Shown: positions 34,163 to 44,273, counted from the stretch's first letter. The stretch is 64,000 bases of DNA from Pezicula radicicola (GCA_003008705.1 PDUO01000026.1:310001-374000), one strand, 5' to 3'. Notes: a model not told the origin generated them from the letters alone. Program-made: numbers and translations.

Positions 34163-34747
34163 CTAGTATCCATCCGCAACATGGCGCTCCTCTTTTATAG
34201 GGGGCTTTACGGCGTTGATAGCTGCTTCGTTGGGATCGCGCTTCTCGACTATAGGCTTAGGCTTTATAGCGTTGAGTGCTGCTTCCTTAGGATCGCGCTT
34301 CGCGATTACAGGCTTAGGCTTTATGGCGTTGAGTGCCGCTTCCTTAGGATCGCGCTTCACGACGATTACAGGCTTTTTTTTGGCGTTAGTAGCTGCTTCC
34401 TTGGGATCGCGCTTCGCAACTACAGGCTTAGGCTTTATGGCGTTGAGTGCTGCTTCCTTAGGATCGCGCTTCGCGACGATTACAGGCTTTTTTTTGGCGT
34501 TAGTAGCTGCTTCCTTAGGATCGCGCTTCGCAACTACAGGCTTAGGCTTTACGGCGTTGAGTGCTGCTTCTTTGGCCTCACGTTTCGCGGCATACGTCTG
34601 AGGGATGGGAATTACTTTGGCGTTGATAGCTGCTTCTTTGGCCTCGCGTCTTTCGATGGAGTTTGCAGCGGCCTTCTCGGGTGTAGGTGCTGAAGTAGCA
34701 AGGCTAACGAGAACTGCAACTGCAGCGAGGTTCAGGATGAAACGCAT
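34163..34747 (-). CDS. Kex2-processed repeat secreted peptide precursor (eight peptides)
   Basis: Single-exon 194-aa precursor. Residues 1-20 are a signal peptide (MRFILNLAAVAVLVSLATSA) and a short propeptide follows. Dibasic sites occur at RR33-34 and at KR55, 74, 93, 112, 131, 150 and 169; from 55 onward the period is exactly 19 residues. Kex2 cleavage would free peptides such as EAKEAALNAVKPKPVVA, DPKEAATNAKKKPVIVA and DPKEAALNAIKPKPVVA, six of them 17 residues long. The first peptide is different (EAKEAAINAKVIPIPQTYAA) and the last carries a C-terminal extension ending HVADGY. Each starts with X-Ala or X-Pro, the dipeptides removed by Ste13-type DPAP, as in alpha-factor. Cores are Lys/Pro/Val-rich and, except in the first and last, lack aromatic and Cys residues. 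The protein is divergent from an HxxHC membrane protein gene at 36178. Candidates are a RiPP precursor, a pheromone-like signal or a surface repellent; function is unproven. Confidence 0.88.
   Translation of the reverse strand: MRFILNLAAVAVLVSLATSAPTPEKAAANSIERREAKEAAINAKVIPIPQTYAAKREAKEAALNAVKPKPVVAKRDPKEAATNAKKKPVIVAKRDPKEAALNAIKPKPVVAKRDPKEAATNAKKKPVIVVKRDPKEAALNAIKPKPVIAKRDPKEAALNAIKPKPIVEKRDPNEAAINAVKPPIKEERHVADGY
34244..34585 (-). repeat. Six in-frame 57-bp coding repeats of the peptide precursor
   Basis: The DNA repeats with a 57-bp period, one Kex2 site plus one 17-residue peptide per unit. Two unit types (KEAALNAxKPKP and KEAATNAKKKP) alternate for the first five units, giving a 114-bp higher-order period, so the array probably grew by duplication of a two-unit block. 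Confidence 0.9.
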
Positions 34748-36177
34748 GTTGATGAATAGTCGCTTCGGTGAAGGTCGAAGGTCAAGTGCAAGTTGCTTTG
34801 AAGATTGGAGATTAAAGTGATGCTGATGATGAAATGCAAAGATATTGACGGAAGTTGTGCCGTCCTATATGCTCAATTGTCGAGCACATCATGAGTATGG
34901 TTTAATAGCATTGCTGCACAAAGCTCGGCCAATACCGACGGTCTGCTCGTAAATTGACCAGTAAGTCAACCTCCTCAGCATGCTTGTTTCGTGGTTATGC
35001 AGTAAGAGCCTAGATTCCACCTGAATACTACCTCGTTCGATATGCCACCGACCTTGGTAGCTCTCGATTAGGTTTTCAATATAGTGGAGATGCTGATATC
35101 CTCAGTCAACTGCTACTTTGCCAAGAAGTAACTTGTCTGTTCTCGCCCATCTGGCTCTAACCAACGACTCACATGCCGATTTCTGCAGCCATCCCTATCT
35201 CCATCACTTCGAAGTTCTCGCCGAGCACTTCACCGATCAGACAGGTGCATAATTTGTATGCCACTCCAAGTGCTAATCGAGTTGTACAGTACAGTGCCCA
35301 ACGGTTCTCTTGTGTTCCCTTTCACCATGCATCATGGTTCTTTTTTATGCGGTGTATTTGGAATGGTTCCTGCTCTACAGCAGCGGCAAAGTCCTACTGT
35401 CCTACAAAGTGGCATAGTGGTTTAAACTTTTAGGGTTCCTGTGGATCTTTGCACAAGGTTGTCAATGCTCTAGATTAGCGAGAACGCTGCATATTACCCA
35501 ACCTATTGTCGTGCGAGGAACCAACGGTCAGTTTCTCCGCTTCGTGCCACTTGGAAACGTCTAAGGCTTTTCGTGGAGGCAGATAGAAAGTATTACATCT
35601 CTTCAATACATGCATGGACATGAAAGCTAAGAACGCCCAAAATTTGATCACGAGCATAACTTGATTGGAGATAGGATAGGTAGGCTTCCAAGAGTTCAGT
35701 CAAAGGTCAGTCGCCATTGATACAATTAGCCTGGACATCAGACTGCCACGTCGAGCATGGTCTAGCTGTCTTGGAAGTGAGACTCAAATGGGACATAACA
35801 AGCGGGGTTAAACAGATGCATGTAGAACATGAATGCACGCGAATGTATTCGATCTTATGCATGAGCTGGATATGGGACTGTGGAACGTTACTTGCGTCAC
35901 GTCGATGTTAACTTTGCTTATTCAAAGCTAGATAGAATACGCAACTTACATTGATTCTAAGGCTCCTGTTATTCGAATCTACAGAAGTTGAAATACACCC
36001 CAAACATTGACGGGTCTTGAAGTCCAATTCCTTCAACTCCATCATTTTCTCGTCGGTTGTTGAAATACATGAAAAGTAAAACCATAACATTGCCATTCTT
36101 CTTATAAGTCACATAAGAATGGAGAGGTGAGAATTGCCCAGTATAGAACTTTGATGTTAGCTAACTCCTCATTCAGC
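34748..36177. promoter_or_regulatory. Divergent region between the peptide precursor and HxxHC gene 1
   Basis: 1.4 kb without a supportable frame. It must hold both promoters. I see no named binding site. Confidence 0.4.
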
Positions 36178-36879
36178 ATGTCTTGGTTCAAGAATCTTGC
36201 AAGATCCAATCCACCCAGAGCTCAAGAGAGCGAGAAAGCAGCAGCTTATAGCCACCTTCTACAAACAAGCGATGAGAGCTCCATTTCAGATGAAGAAAAT
36301 CCTCTCACTGAAGAAGACTCTCAAAGCACCAAACGCCGCACCATCAACCGATTCTTGATACTCTTCATCAAAACCCTTCTCATATTCCTCACACTCTGGG
36401 GCCTCATCACCCTCGGACGGACCTCAGTAAACAAACTCCGCCCAGCAAAACCCACCTCCTGTTCCTGCGGCGGTACCACAGTAGCCGAAGCCATCTCCCG
36501 CGGCTGTATCTTCACACCTCTCGCACTAGCATGGCTACCACCCCACTGTCTAGACCTCGAACTATCCAACGAATTTGACGCCCTGAAACCCTGGCCCTAC
36601 TACGCAGACCGTGACGGTACAATCCCTTTAACGCGTGAAGAAATGGGTTTACTAGCTGATGTAGGTGGTGTTTTTTATACGACTCAAGAATGGCATATTA
36701 TGCATTGTATGTTTACTTGGAGAAAACATTATCGGAGTAAAACGAATGGTGTTGTTGTTGAGAATCGGAGTAATGGTATTGAACATATTCATCATTGTGA
36801 GGGGATTGTTCTTGATAGGGTTCCTTTGGAGGGAATTTGGACTGTTGCTGGGGTGGAGTTGAATGCTGATTTGGGGTGA
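36178..36879 (+). CDS. Single-pass membrane protein with two HxxHC motifs (UstYa/DUF3328-like), copy 1
   Basis: Single-exon 233 aa. The cytoplasmic N-terminus is acidic/Ser-rich (SDESSISDEENPLTEEDS), a membrane helix spans about 59-80 (FLILFIKTLLIFLTLWGLITLG), and the rest is predicted lumenal (type II). The lumenal part has SCSCGGT (Cys95, Cys97), RGCIFTPLALAWLPPHCLDLEL (Cys110, Cys124), WPYYADRDG, then HIMHC (173-177) in EWHIMHCMFTWRK and HIHHC (203-207), ending TVAGVELNADLG. Two HxxHC motifs after one TM helix are the hallmark of UstYa-family oxidases of fungal RiPP pathways. The flanking sequence differs from textbook UstYa, so this is a related group or a convergent one. It starts divergently from the Kex2-repeat precursor. 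The start at MSWFKN was preferred over an upstream Met at 36127. The second half of the gene is markedly G/T-rich on the coding strand. Confidence 0.78.
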   Translation: MSWFKNLARSNPPRAQESEKAAAYSHLLQTSDESSISDEENPLTEEDSQSTKRRTINRFLILFIKTLLIFLTLWGLITLGRTSVNKLRPAKPTSCSCGGTTVAEAISRGCIFTPLALAWLPPHCLDLELSNEFDALKPWPYYADRDGTIPLTREEMGLLADVGGVFYTTQEWHIMHCMFTWRKHYRSKTNGVVVENRSNGIEHIHHCEGIVLDRVPLEGIWTVAGVELNADLG

Positions 36880-37625
36880 TGGGATGGTATATTGGAGCGA
36901 ATTTGGAAGGGTTGGGCTTTTTTGATGTTATTGGGTGGTGGGTGACTTGTTTGCTCGCTTGATTTATGGGGTGATTTCGCTTGGTGATAGGTTGTTGCGG
37001 CGTGAGGATTCATGGTTTTTCTTTTTGATAATCAGTCTAGAATAATATAGCACATCATTTTTAGAAACTGAAACCTCAAGAACATAGTTCAGAGTTACAA
37101 GTCAACGATTGAATTCCTCACGCTTGTCACAACAAAGCTCAAAAACGAGTTTTCTATCATGTTCTGATCTTCATCACCGGTCCAGATTTCTCAACTCCTA
37201 AAATCTAGGTGTGATTGGTATCTTTGGTTAAGCTAACCCTTTGATTGTTAGGCTACAAGATCGAAATTCTAACCCTCTTCAACATTCTCCATCGCTCTTG
37301 CCAACTTGCCAACACAAGCCACAGTTACAGTTCGTACACAGTCAAACCATTTATCAGTATGTACAAGTAAACATAGCCAATCTCTAGGTGCCAAGTGAAT
37401 ATGTATCACATAATTCAACAATACGAATATATGCAAGTATGATACCATACATACCTACTCTGTGCACATCAACGCGGGGTACCTACCTTTCAGCTTGTAC
37501 AACTAATTGATCTAAGAGATAGAGTGCAGTTTCCATTAATCACTGTTCGCTATCGTCGTATCTCAACAAATAGTTGTTAGCTCTTTTTGGGTTTGCAGTA
37601 GTGATGGTATGTATGATTCGTGTCT

Positions 37626-38069
37626 TGTAAGCGATATACCACCTAGTTAAGTTACCTTATGCAAGTAACAGAATAGTGTCGTAGGCAATACGAACTCTAA
37701 GGATACGATACAGCAGAGAGCGGGGTAGTTGTTAGCTTGTTTAACTTCTTCTATTCTATTTTTCTTGAGTTGAACTAATGCATGTACTGTATGTTTTGCT
37801 GGCGGTGAAAAAAGAAGGAAAAGGTCTCATTGCTGTAAGATTTTCAAATGGTAAGCGACATAACAGCTAGTTACTTTATGCAGGTAATAGCATAATGCTA
37901 CAAGTAATATAAAACCTGACGCTAACAAGCCGAGCGGTGTAGTTATTAGTTTGTTTAACGTGTTCTACTCTCTTCACTTAAGTCTCACTAATGTATGTAT
38001 GTTTTGCTGTCGGTTAAAAAAGCAATTATGTAAGTCTCCTTACAGCTGTAAGATTTTTAAGTCGTACCT
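37626..38069. repeat. Diverged tandem duplication, unit about 220-225 bp
   Basis: Unit 1 starts GTAAGCGATA at 37626, unit 2 GTAAGCGACA at 37851, and the start of a third (CTAAGCGACATGG) lies near 38068. Shared landmarks in order are TTATGCA.GTAA, GCGG.GTAGTT.TTAG, TTGTTTAAC, ACTAATG.ATGTA, TATGTTTTGCT and AGCTGTAAGATTTT. Many differences are transitions, consistent with mutation after duplication. Confidence 0.75.
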
Positions 38070-38434
38070 AAGCGACATGGTTGCTGTCCCGGCATCCGCA
38101 AGTTAGGTATCCTGGTGTATCGTAGTATAAAGTCAAATGTAGGGTCGTTTTCGGCTTATAGGTAGGTGTGACCTTCGCTTTTTCTCGGTGTCACTTTTAT
38201 GCATGTACGATGTTGTGATCGCTGATTTCTCGGCAGATAGTCATGCTTGCATGATTTTAGGCGACGCGATCTCTGAGCCAAATCTGATAGATGAAATTGT
38301 ATGGTTGGGGATTGTAGGGCTGAGTTTTTTTTGGGTTGTACAACTTGATGTGGTGGGCCAGTGAAAGGTTTGTTTTTTGTTAATTAATTTTTACCTTTTT
38401 TTACGTAGGGACGAGATATCTATTAATGGTAGTA

Positions 38435-38464
38435 AGAGCACAAATAACAAGAGCACAAATAACA
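38435..38464 (+). repeat. 15-bp direct tandem repeat
   Basis: AGAGCACAAATAACA occurs twice in tandem without a mismatch, followed by a partial third AGAGC. Confidence 0.9.
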
Positions 38465-40383
38465 AGAGCGTAGTTAACTCGCTGTAATTAATATAATTCA
38501 ATGAGAAACAATAGGTCTAGAAGTACTACACTCCTAGATCTTTTTAACCTAGTCTTGTGTGTAGGACGTAATATCTTGTCTACGTATAGTTAACTCTCTA
38601 CCTGAACTTACACTCTCATGCCTTTGATCGTAGCTGAACTAAAAAACATAGTTTGTAGAATACCTACTCTAATTTGCTAAGAAGAAAACTTAAAGTATTA
38701 CATCCTTCCAAAAAATTCAAGAGCGTGGATGTTGAGGCGTGTGCGGTCTTTTGTAATGGGACTAGGAACATGGATCCTGATGCTTGTTTTTTATTTACAG
38801 TTTTTTTTCCAGCTAAGGATACAATACAGTAACTTACAGTACTTCAGTTTTAAGAGGCTAAATAAGGTTATAATCATCAGTTAAAAGATCTACATTAGTG
38901 TCATGTTGGTCTTAAGAATAGCGTATATTCTCGACTATTACTCTCGATCATCAGATTAGTTACCTAGTTTGTGTACTCGCTAGGAAGGCACCAAGACTTA
39001 CAACTGCTGGCAAAGTAGTTGTGGTGAGTTCGATATCGTCGAAGCCATGTTTATAGTCATCAGGTAAATCTTCGTCCATTTCTTTGTGGTTTTCGTGAAA
39101 GAAGATTTTTGTTCACGATGAAAGATGCTGTGCAGTAGTAGCCCTTAATAATTCAGAAGCTGAATGCGGTCATTGGCTCTTAAGTGGCGATTAGTTGTCA
39201 CGTTGACATCTTTTTTACGTACAAGTACTTGTACAATTTATAGGTGGTTTTTTTCCTCGTATCTCTTATTGGTTTGAAATTCCATTAAAGTATATGCCGT
39301 CTAGACCATGGAACTTGGAAGGCCTGCATCCATTCACTATCCCTGAAACAATAATGAGGTTGGTTAGTGACAAGGGAAGCGTTTTAGGGAAGGACGCCTA
39401 AGTTCAAGTATTTCGAGATTAAACAAACTAAGATACTTTGCTAAAGCTTTTCTGTTTTGTTTTTTTACGAGACTTTTTCTTAGGAAGGTTCATTGTGATT
39501 CCCGAAGCCCAAAAATGCTTCTTCGAGACTTCGACTAAAGTCTTATGTTGAAAACCTTTCCTACCTAGTTTTAGTGCTGCATCAAGCTTTGCTACCCACT
39601 ACAGGTATTGAGATCCGAGGTGCGGAGTCGAAATAAGTCTGTCACATTTACTGGTGACTAGGTGCTTAACTTCTTGGCTTCTTGGCTTCACAATCCTGGT
39701 AGTACTGCAGTTTGTTGTACTTACATCTAGCTGTGCCTAACAAGGGTGTTTAACAGCAATTCCACAATTCTCAAGTTTTGAACCTACTGTGCAGCCATTA
39801 CTCGTATTTCAACGACTAAAATCTCTCAGAAAGAAGCAGCCACCCACCACGAGGCCTAGACCTTTTGTGCGTCTTTGAAACTCAAGGCGAAGTGCAGTGT
39901 TTCGTCTCACGAGGACCGTTTAGTCTTCCGCAAGCACGTTGCCAGAGTTTTGGGAGGTATTGTGTGAGGTTGCACTTACTATGCAGATAGAGGCGTAGTC
40001 ACAAGGAAGATTTTCTTGTCGGGATAGTGTGACGTTAACTGTTCTAGTGGCTAGATATTGAAGCTTGCAACTATGCAGTATCTCTGAGGTTGCGGTAACT
40101 GCCGATATTTGTCACAGTGAGAAGGTAGAGGACCTCGACTTCGTTCTGTTATGCCTCTCAAATCATATGTTTTTGAATCCTTCTAAGTTCAATTATACAA
40201 ACCTGTTCAAGTAAAGGAGATATATTTCTTCAAAATTGACCAGAAATAAGCCAGCCAAAACACGACGAAACTTTCAAAGTCGACGAGACGCTATGGAACA
40301 CGTTTATCACGAGTAAATCCACAATCTCTCATTCTATTCAGCACATACTAATTCAGTAACATAGTTCCAACACTCAATGCTCA

Positions 40384-41130
40384 ATGTCAGTCGAGAAGCT
40401 CTTACCACCAGACATCGAACGACTAAGCATCGAAATTCCCCTCTCAGAAGACGAAAACGAAAACCCATTACACAACAACACCAAACACAGCTGGTGGAAA
40501 AGAAACACTGCAAAATCCACACCATATCTTAAGACCCTCAAACATCTAAAAGACATAATTATCTTCGCATTCGCATTATGGGGTCTCTACAACACCATTC
40601 TCCAGACCCCACCACTTCATCAACATAAACACGCTAACCAGCATATCCATACAAACAACCAACCACCAAATCAAACAACAACGAAACCCCGTAGCTGTAA
40701 TTGTGGATCCTCAATATCCGAAGCCCTGACCAAAAACTGTACATACGACCCTCCATCAGCAGCCTGGCTTCCACCCCACTGTATCGACGTCCCACTCTCC
40801 CATAACTTCTCCCTGGAAGGCGACAGTCCCACAGGAGACTGGCTCTACTATTCCGACAAAAATCACACCCAACAAATCAGTGTCTCTGACGTAGCTCTCT
40901 TAGCAGATTTTCCAGATAAACGATTTCACATGTCTTGGGAATGGCATGTTAAACATTGTGTTTTGTATTGGAAGAAACAATGGAGGAGGGAAAGGGGTAG
41001 TGGTGTTGTTGTTGAGGCGGTTTATGATGGTTGGGGTCATATTGAACATTGTGAGAAGGTTTTCATGGAGACGGGGAGGAAGGGCACGGTCGCTGGGGTT
41101 GCGCTGAATAGTGATTTTGATGAGGAGTGA
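40384..41130 (+). CDS. Single-pass membrane protein with two HxxHC motifs (UstYa/DUF3328-like), copy 2
   Basis: Single-exon 248 aa, paralogous in layout to the gene at 36178. The cytoplasmic N-terminus is acidic, with a short hydrophobic helix at about 57-74 (IIIFAFALWGLYNTIL) and a His/Asn/Pro/Thr-rich linker. The lumenal domain has SCNCGS (105, 107), NCTYDPPSAAWLPPHCIDVPL, DWLYYSDKN, then HVKHC (188-192) in EWHVKHCVLYWKK, and HIEHC (219-223), ending TVAGVALNSDFDEE. Motifs shared with copy 1 are the C-x-C-G pair, AWLPPHC-x-D, W-x-YY-x-D, both HxxHC boxes and the TVAGV-x-LN-x-D tail. Outside these blocks the two are clearly diverged, so the duplication is old. The coding strand changes from C/A-rich to G/T-rich near 40920. 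The function is inferred only from the motif pair. Confidence 0.78.
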   Translation: MSVEKLLPPDIERLSIEIPLSEDENENPLHNNTKHSWWKRNTAKSTPYLKTLKHLKDIIIFAFALWGLYNTILQTPPLHQHKHANQHIHTNNQPPNQTTTKPRSCNCGSSISEALTKNCTYDPPSAAWLPPHCIDVPLSHNFSLEGDSPTGDWLYYSDKNHTQQISVSDVALLADFPDKRFHMSWEWHVKHCVLYWKKQWRRERGSGVVVEAVYDGWGHIEHCEKVFMETGRKGTVAGVALNSDFDEE

Positions 41131-42661
41131 TGTTTGGATTGTAGGTAGTTGTTTTTGGTGTTGGTATGGTTTGTGTGTTGTGTTTTTGTGAGAGGATTTG
41201 TTTTGTGTGGCTTTATTAGGTACTTTGTTGGCGAATGCTAATATTTCTATCTGTTTTTACACCAAAAACTTTCCTAATCCAGGGACCTTAGTTGAGTTGG
41301 TGCCTTGACTGGAACACTACTTCTAATGACAGAAGAAATATTTACACTGGCTCGTCTTGCAATTACCAGTCCCACTGATGAAGAAGTTGAGCTCTTCAAA
41401 GAAGCCCAAAATGTCTGGGCTTCGGGTCGCCGAAGTTACAGCTATTATCGAAAAGCTTCTTCAGAGACTCTAATACTTAAGCTGAATCTTAAAGAAGCAG
41501 TTAAATTTGTTCAAATATCCTGAATTTTTGTTATTGTGATACTTGTTGTCATTGCAACTCAGAGATAAGACAAAAAGCTTTCTAAGTAAATAATGACCAT
41601 CCTAAACTAGACTTCTATGAATACCAGGTTTCCTAAAGAGAATTATAGATTTGAAGATACTAGAGGGTGCTTCTGCATTTACTTGATCGGATCCACATGT
41701 CTTTTTGTATCGTATAGTTTTTATACTGCTTCTGATAAAGTCAACTCCTACTAGTTAGCAGCTATTGAAGTCTTTGAGTTGGGACTGATGGAAGCGAGAT
41801 TGGATTTAGCAAAGAGAATTGCAGCCTTACTATCACTAGCAGATAAAAGTAGGCCTTTTTGAATGAAACAGTGAGCTTTGGAATTTCGAGATGCCGATTC
41901 TCGTGACACTTTTAAGTTGACTGACCCTTCTTTCAAAAAGGGTTCTAGTTTAAAATTGCACAACTTAATTATTCCTGTCCCAACCTCTCCCCCATACGTA
42001 CCTAGAAAGGTAAAGAGAGATGAATACACATATGCAACACAGCAGATCTCCTCTCTAATTTATTGCAAAGGGGAAAGACACTTGAACAGGCCAGATGAGA
42101 AATACCGGAGAATTACAGAAAAAGGTGCTCGAGTGCTGCGAAGCACCCACAATGATAAAGCCTACAAAGGATTCGAAGCATCATCGAAGAAGTCAATCCC
42201 CTAAGCTATGTTTTTACGCTTTGTACTTAGATCACTAGCAGTATATATGCTAAGTCGTTGCCTTAGTGCTATTAGTTGTTATTACAAGATATTAACAATT
42301 AGATTTCGATAAATCAGTCTTTGGCGCAAGGAATTCTGAGTCAAAACTTCAATTTCAAGTATCGTAGAACTAATGAGGCCCATTCGCATTTGTAGAAGTA
42401 GCATTTTGCTCTACTACCATCTTTATACCTTATGTCTTTCTGGGTTTTAAGCTCCTCTGGTTTCTTGGCCATAATGTCTCTGACATACGTCTTTAAAGGC
42501 CTTCGGTATTTCCAGTGCTATTTTCGTTAGAAGATGGCTTCTAAGCGAATCACCGGAGTCCGAGATATGGTATCTGTAATCACGCCAAACTTATCCAAGA
42601 CTTATAGAATGCAATGAACTGGGAGTTTCTAGATAAGTGTAACGAGCTTTTAGATAGTGAA
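41131..42661. other. Spacer with possible gene remnant
   Basis: From 41755 to 42203 (plus) one frame reads a protein-like sequence (MEARLDLAKRIAALLSLADK, then FRDADSRDTFKLTDPSFKKG) broken by two TGA codons, each one C-to-T step from CGA. A shorter frame at 41305-41523 is in the same phase. This may be a RIP-mutated retroelement or gene fragment, but no family can be named. The remainder is AT-rich. Confidence 0.35.
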
Positions 42662-44273
42662 CTAATCAAAATACTGAGAAGCAACAGCCAAAGCATAAGT
42701 AGCAGGGCTTTTCTTCCCATTCGTCCCAACAGCTCTTAATCCAAAAACAGCATTATCCTTACTGATTGGCAAAGTGATATTATTCGTAGTTCCCACATTC
42801 AACATATGAGTCCACTAGAACATTAGCAAAGTAAGCATATGCATCGAAATACAACCAAAAACCACCTCAAAAATGCTAGGGAAAACTCACCTGCTGACTA
42901 GCCATAGGACGCCAAACAATCTCATAGTAATCAAGTAGAGGATCAACTGGCTCAGTATTCCAATACAACTGAATAACATTTTCCATATAATAAGCTGGGG
43001 TCTCATGAGTGACGCCGAGAAATCCGATATTCGTGTCGTAAGTGAAGTTAGTAGGCGTAGCAGGAGCGTTTGCAATACTCCAAAGACTAAGTAAATTGAC
43101 CTTTCCTACACGAGCTGTATACTCGAAGTCAACATATGAAATATTGTCACCGTATGCAACACCATCCTCAACGCGTGGATCTTGATGTTGATGGAAGAAA
43201 TCTTCGTTGGGCTCCGTGAACCTGATGCCTGGGAAACCTGCTTTGAGGAAGGATTCATGATCGCCACCTCGAAAGAAACGGTCGGGTTTATAGATTAGGG
43301 CTACTTCCATTTCAGTTGTATCAGCGGCTCCGGCATTTACTTCTTGAACATATCTCCCTAAGTGACGGGATGGAGTATCATCTTGGTATCCAGTGTCAAT
43401 GATTTCTGAGATGATATCGTCGGATAGGGTGAGATAGTCCGTGCCGGCTCCAAATACACGGATCGTGTGCTCGTTCAGTGGATCGTATGGTGCATTGGAA
43501 CCACTTCCTACAATATCGTCGTTGAAATTACCTTGAACGTTGACTGAAGCATTTTTAAGTGTCTGAGCCAGAAAGTTACTGCCATAAAGATTTTGCTCTT
43601 CTCCAGCTACAGCCGCAATGATAATGGAAGCCGATGGAGGACTTTTACCGACCACGGATGCAAGTATGCGAACTATTTCTAAAGCAATAGCTATAGCACT
43701 CGCATTGTCGTCTGCTCCTGGAGCGTCACCCACATAATCGCTGTTGTTGAGTCTCCTGGAGTCGTAATGTCCAGTGTAGACATAAGTCCGATTGGAATCA
43801 ACAGATCCCACAACCTCTGCTTGCACATTGCATAATGTGACCTCAAAGGGTATATTTGGTGGTACAGCTGGTTGCTGGTAACATGGCATAGAGACCTTCA
43901 TGGTGCCGTTAGATGGGGCAGCAAGTGCAGTCATCTCCTTTAGCAGCCAATTTCGAGCTGCACCGATGCCTCTAGTCGTACTATTGGTCATAGAGGCCGT
44001 ATGTCTGGTGCCGAAATTGACTAATGTCTGAATAGTTGTTTGAATGCGAGCAGGGTCCATTTCGTTCAATAGTGCAAGGGTTTGGGCATCCGTTGATTGA
44101 GGGACAAGGCGCACACCAACATTGGATGGTGGCCAAGTACCAGCTCCCCAGTTTGCAAATCCATTGGAACCAAAAGTAGCTGGCGGTGGTGTGTAAGTAT
44201 AATTCTGAGCAGAAGCGACATGTACAGCGACGGTACTAAGAACACAAAGAAGCACTCGAAGCGAAGGTGCCAT
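42662..44273 (-). CDS. Secreted M28-family zinc aminopeptidase
   Basis: Two exons (42891-44273 and 42662-42814, 76-nt intron) give 511 aa. The signal peptide is residues 1-22 (MAPSLRVLLCVLSTVAVHVASA). The M28 di-zinc site is intact: GHYDS (His169, Asp171), GADDN (Asp188), AGEEQ (Glu225, Glu226) and GGDHESF (His339), plus an aspartate in ETxP-like context (DDTPSRH). About eight NxS/T sequons suggest glycosylation. The C-terminal segment, completed by exon 2 (WTHMLNVGTTNNITLPIS, AVFGLRAVGTNGKKSPATY), looks like a small beta domain. It probably removes N-terminal residues from extracellular peptides for nutrition. It lies 1.5 kb from the second HxxHC gene, so a role in trimming the repeat peptides is possible but only inferred. 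Confidence 0.92.

Larger units (their letters stand above)
36880..40383. other. AT-rich 3.5 kb spacer with tandem duplication
   Basis: No gene supportable. It carries a diverged ~225-bp tandem duplication (37626-38069), a 15-bp direct repeat (38435-38464) and several poly-T runs. Composition suggests decayed repeat DNA between the two HxxHC genes. Confidence 0.5.

Noticed and set aside
34214..34693. Long plus-strand open frames opposite the peptide precursor
   Set aside because: They are the antisense shadow of the 57-bp repeats; the minus-strand frame has a signal peptide and Kex2 sites.
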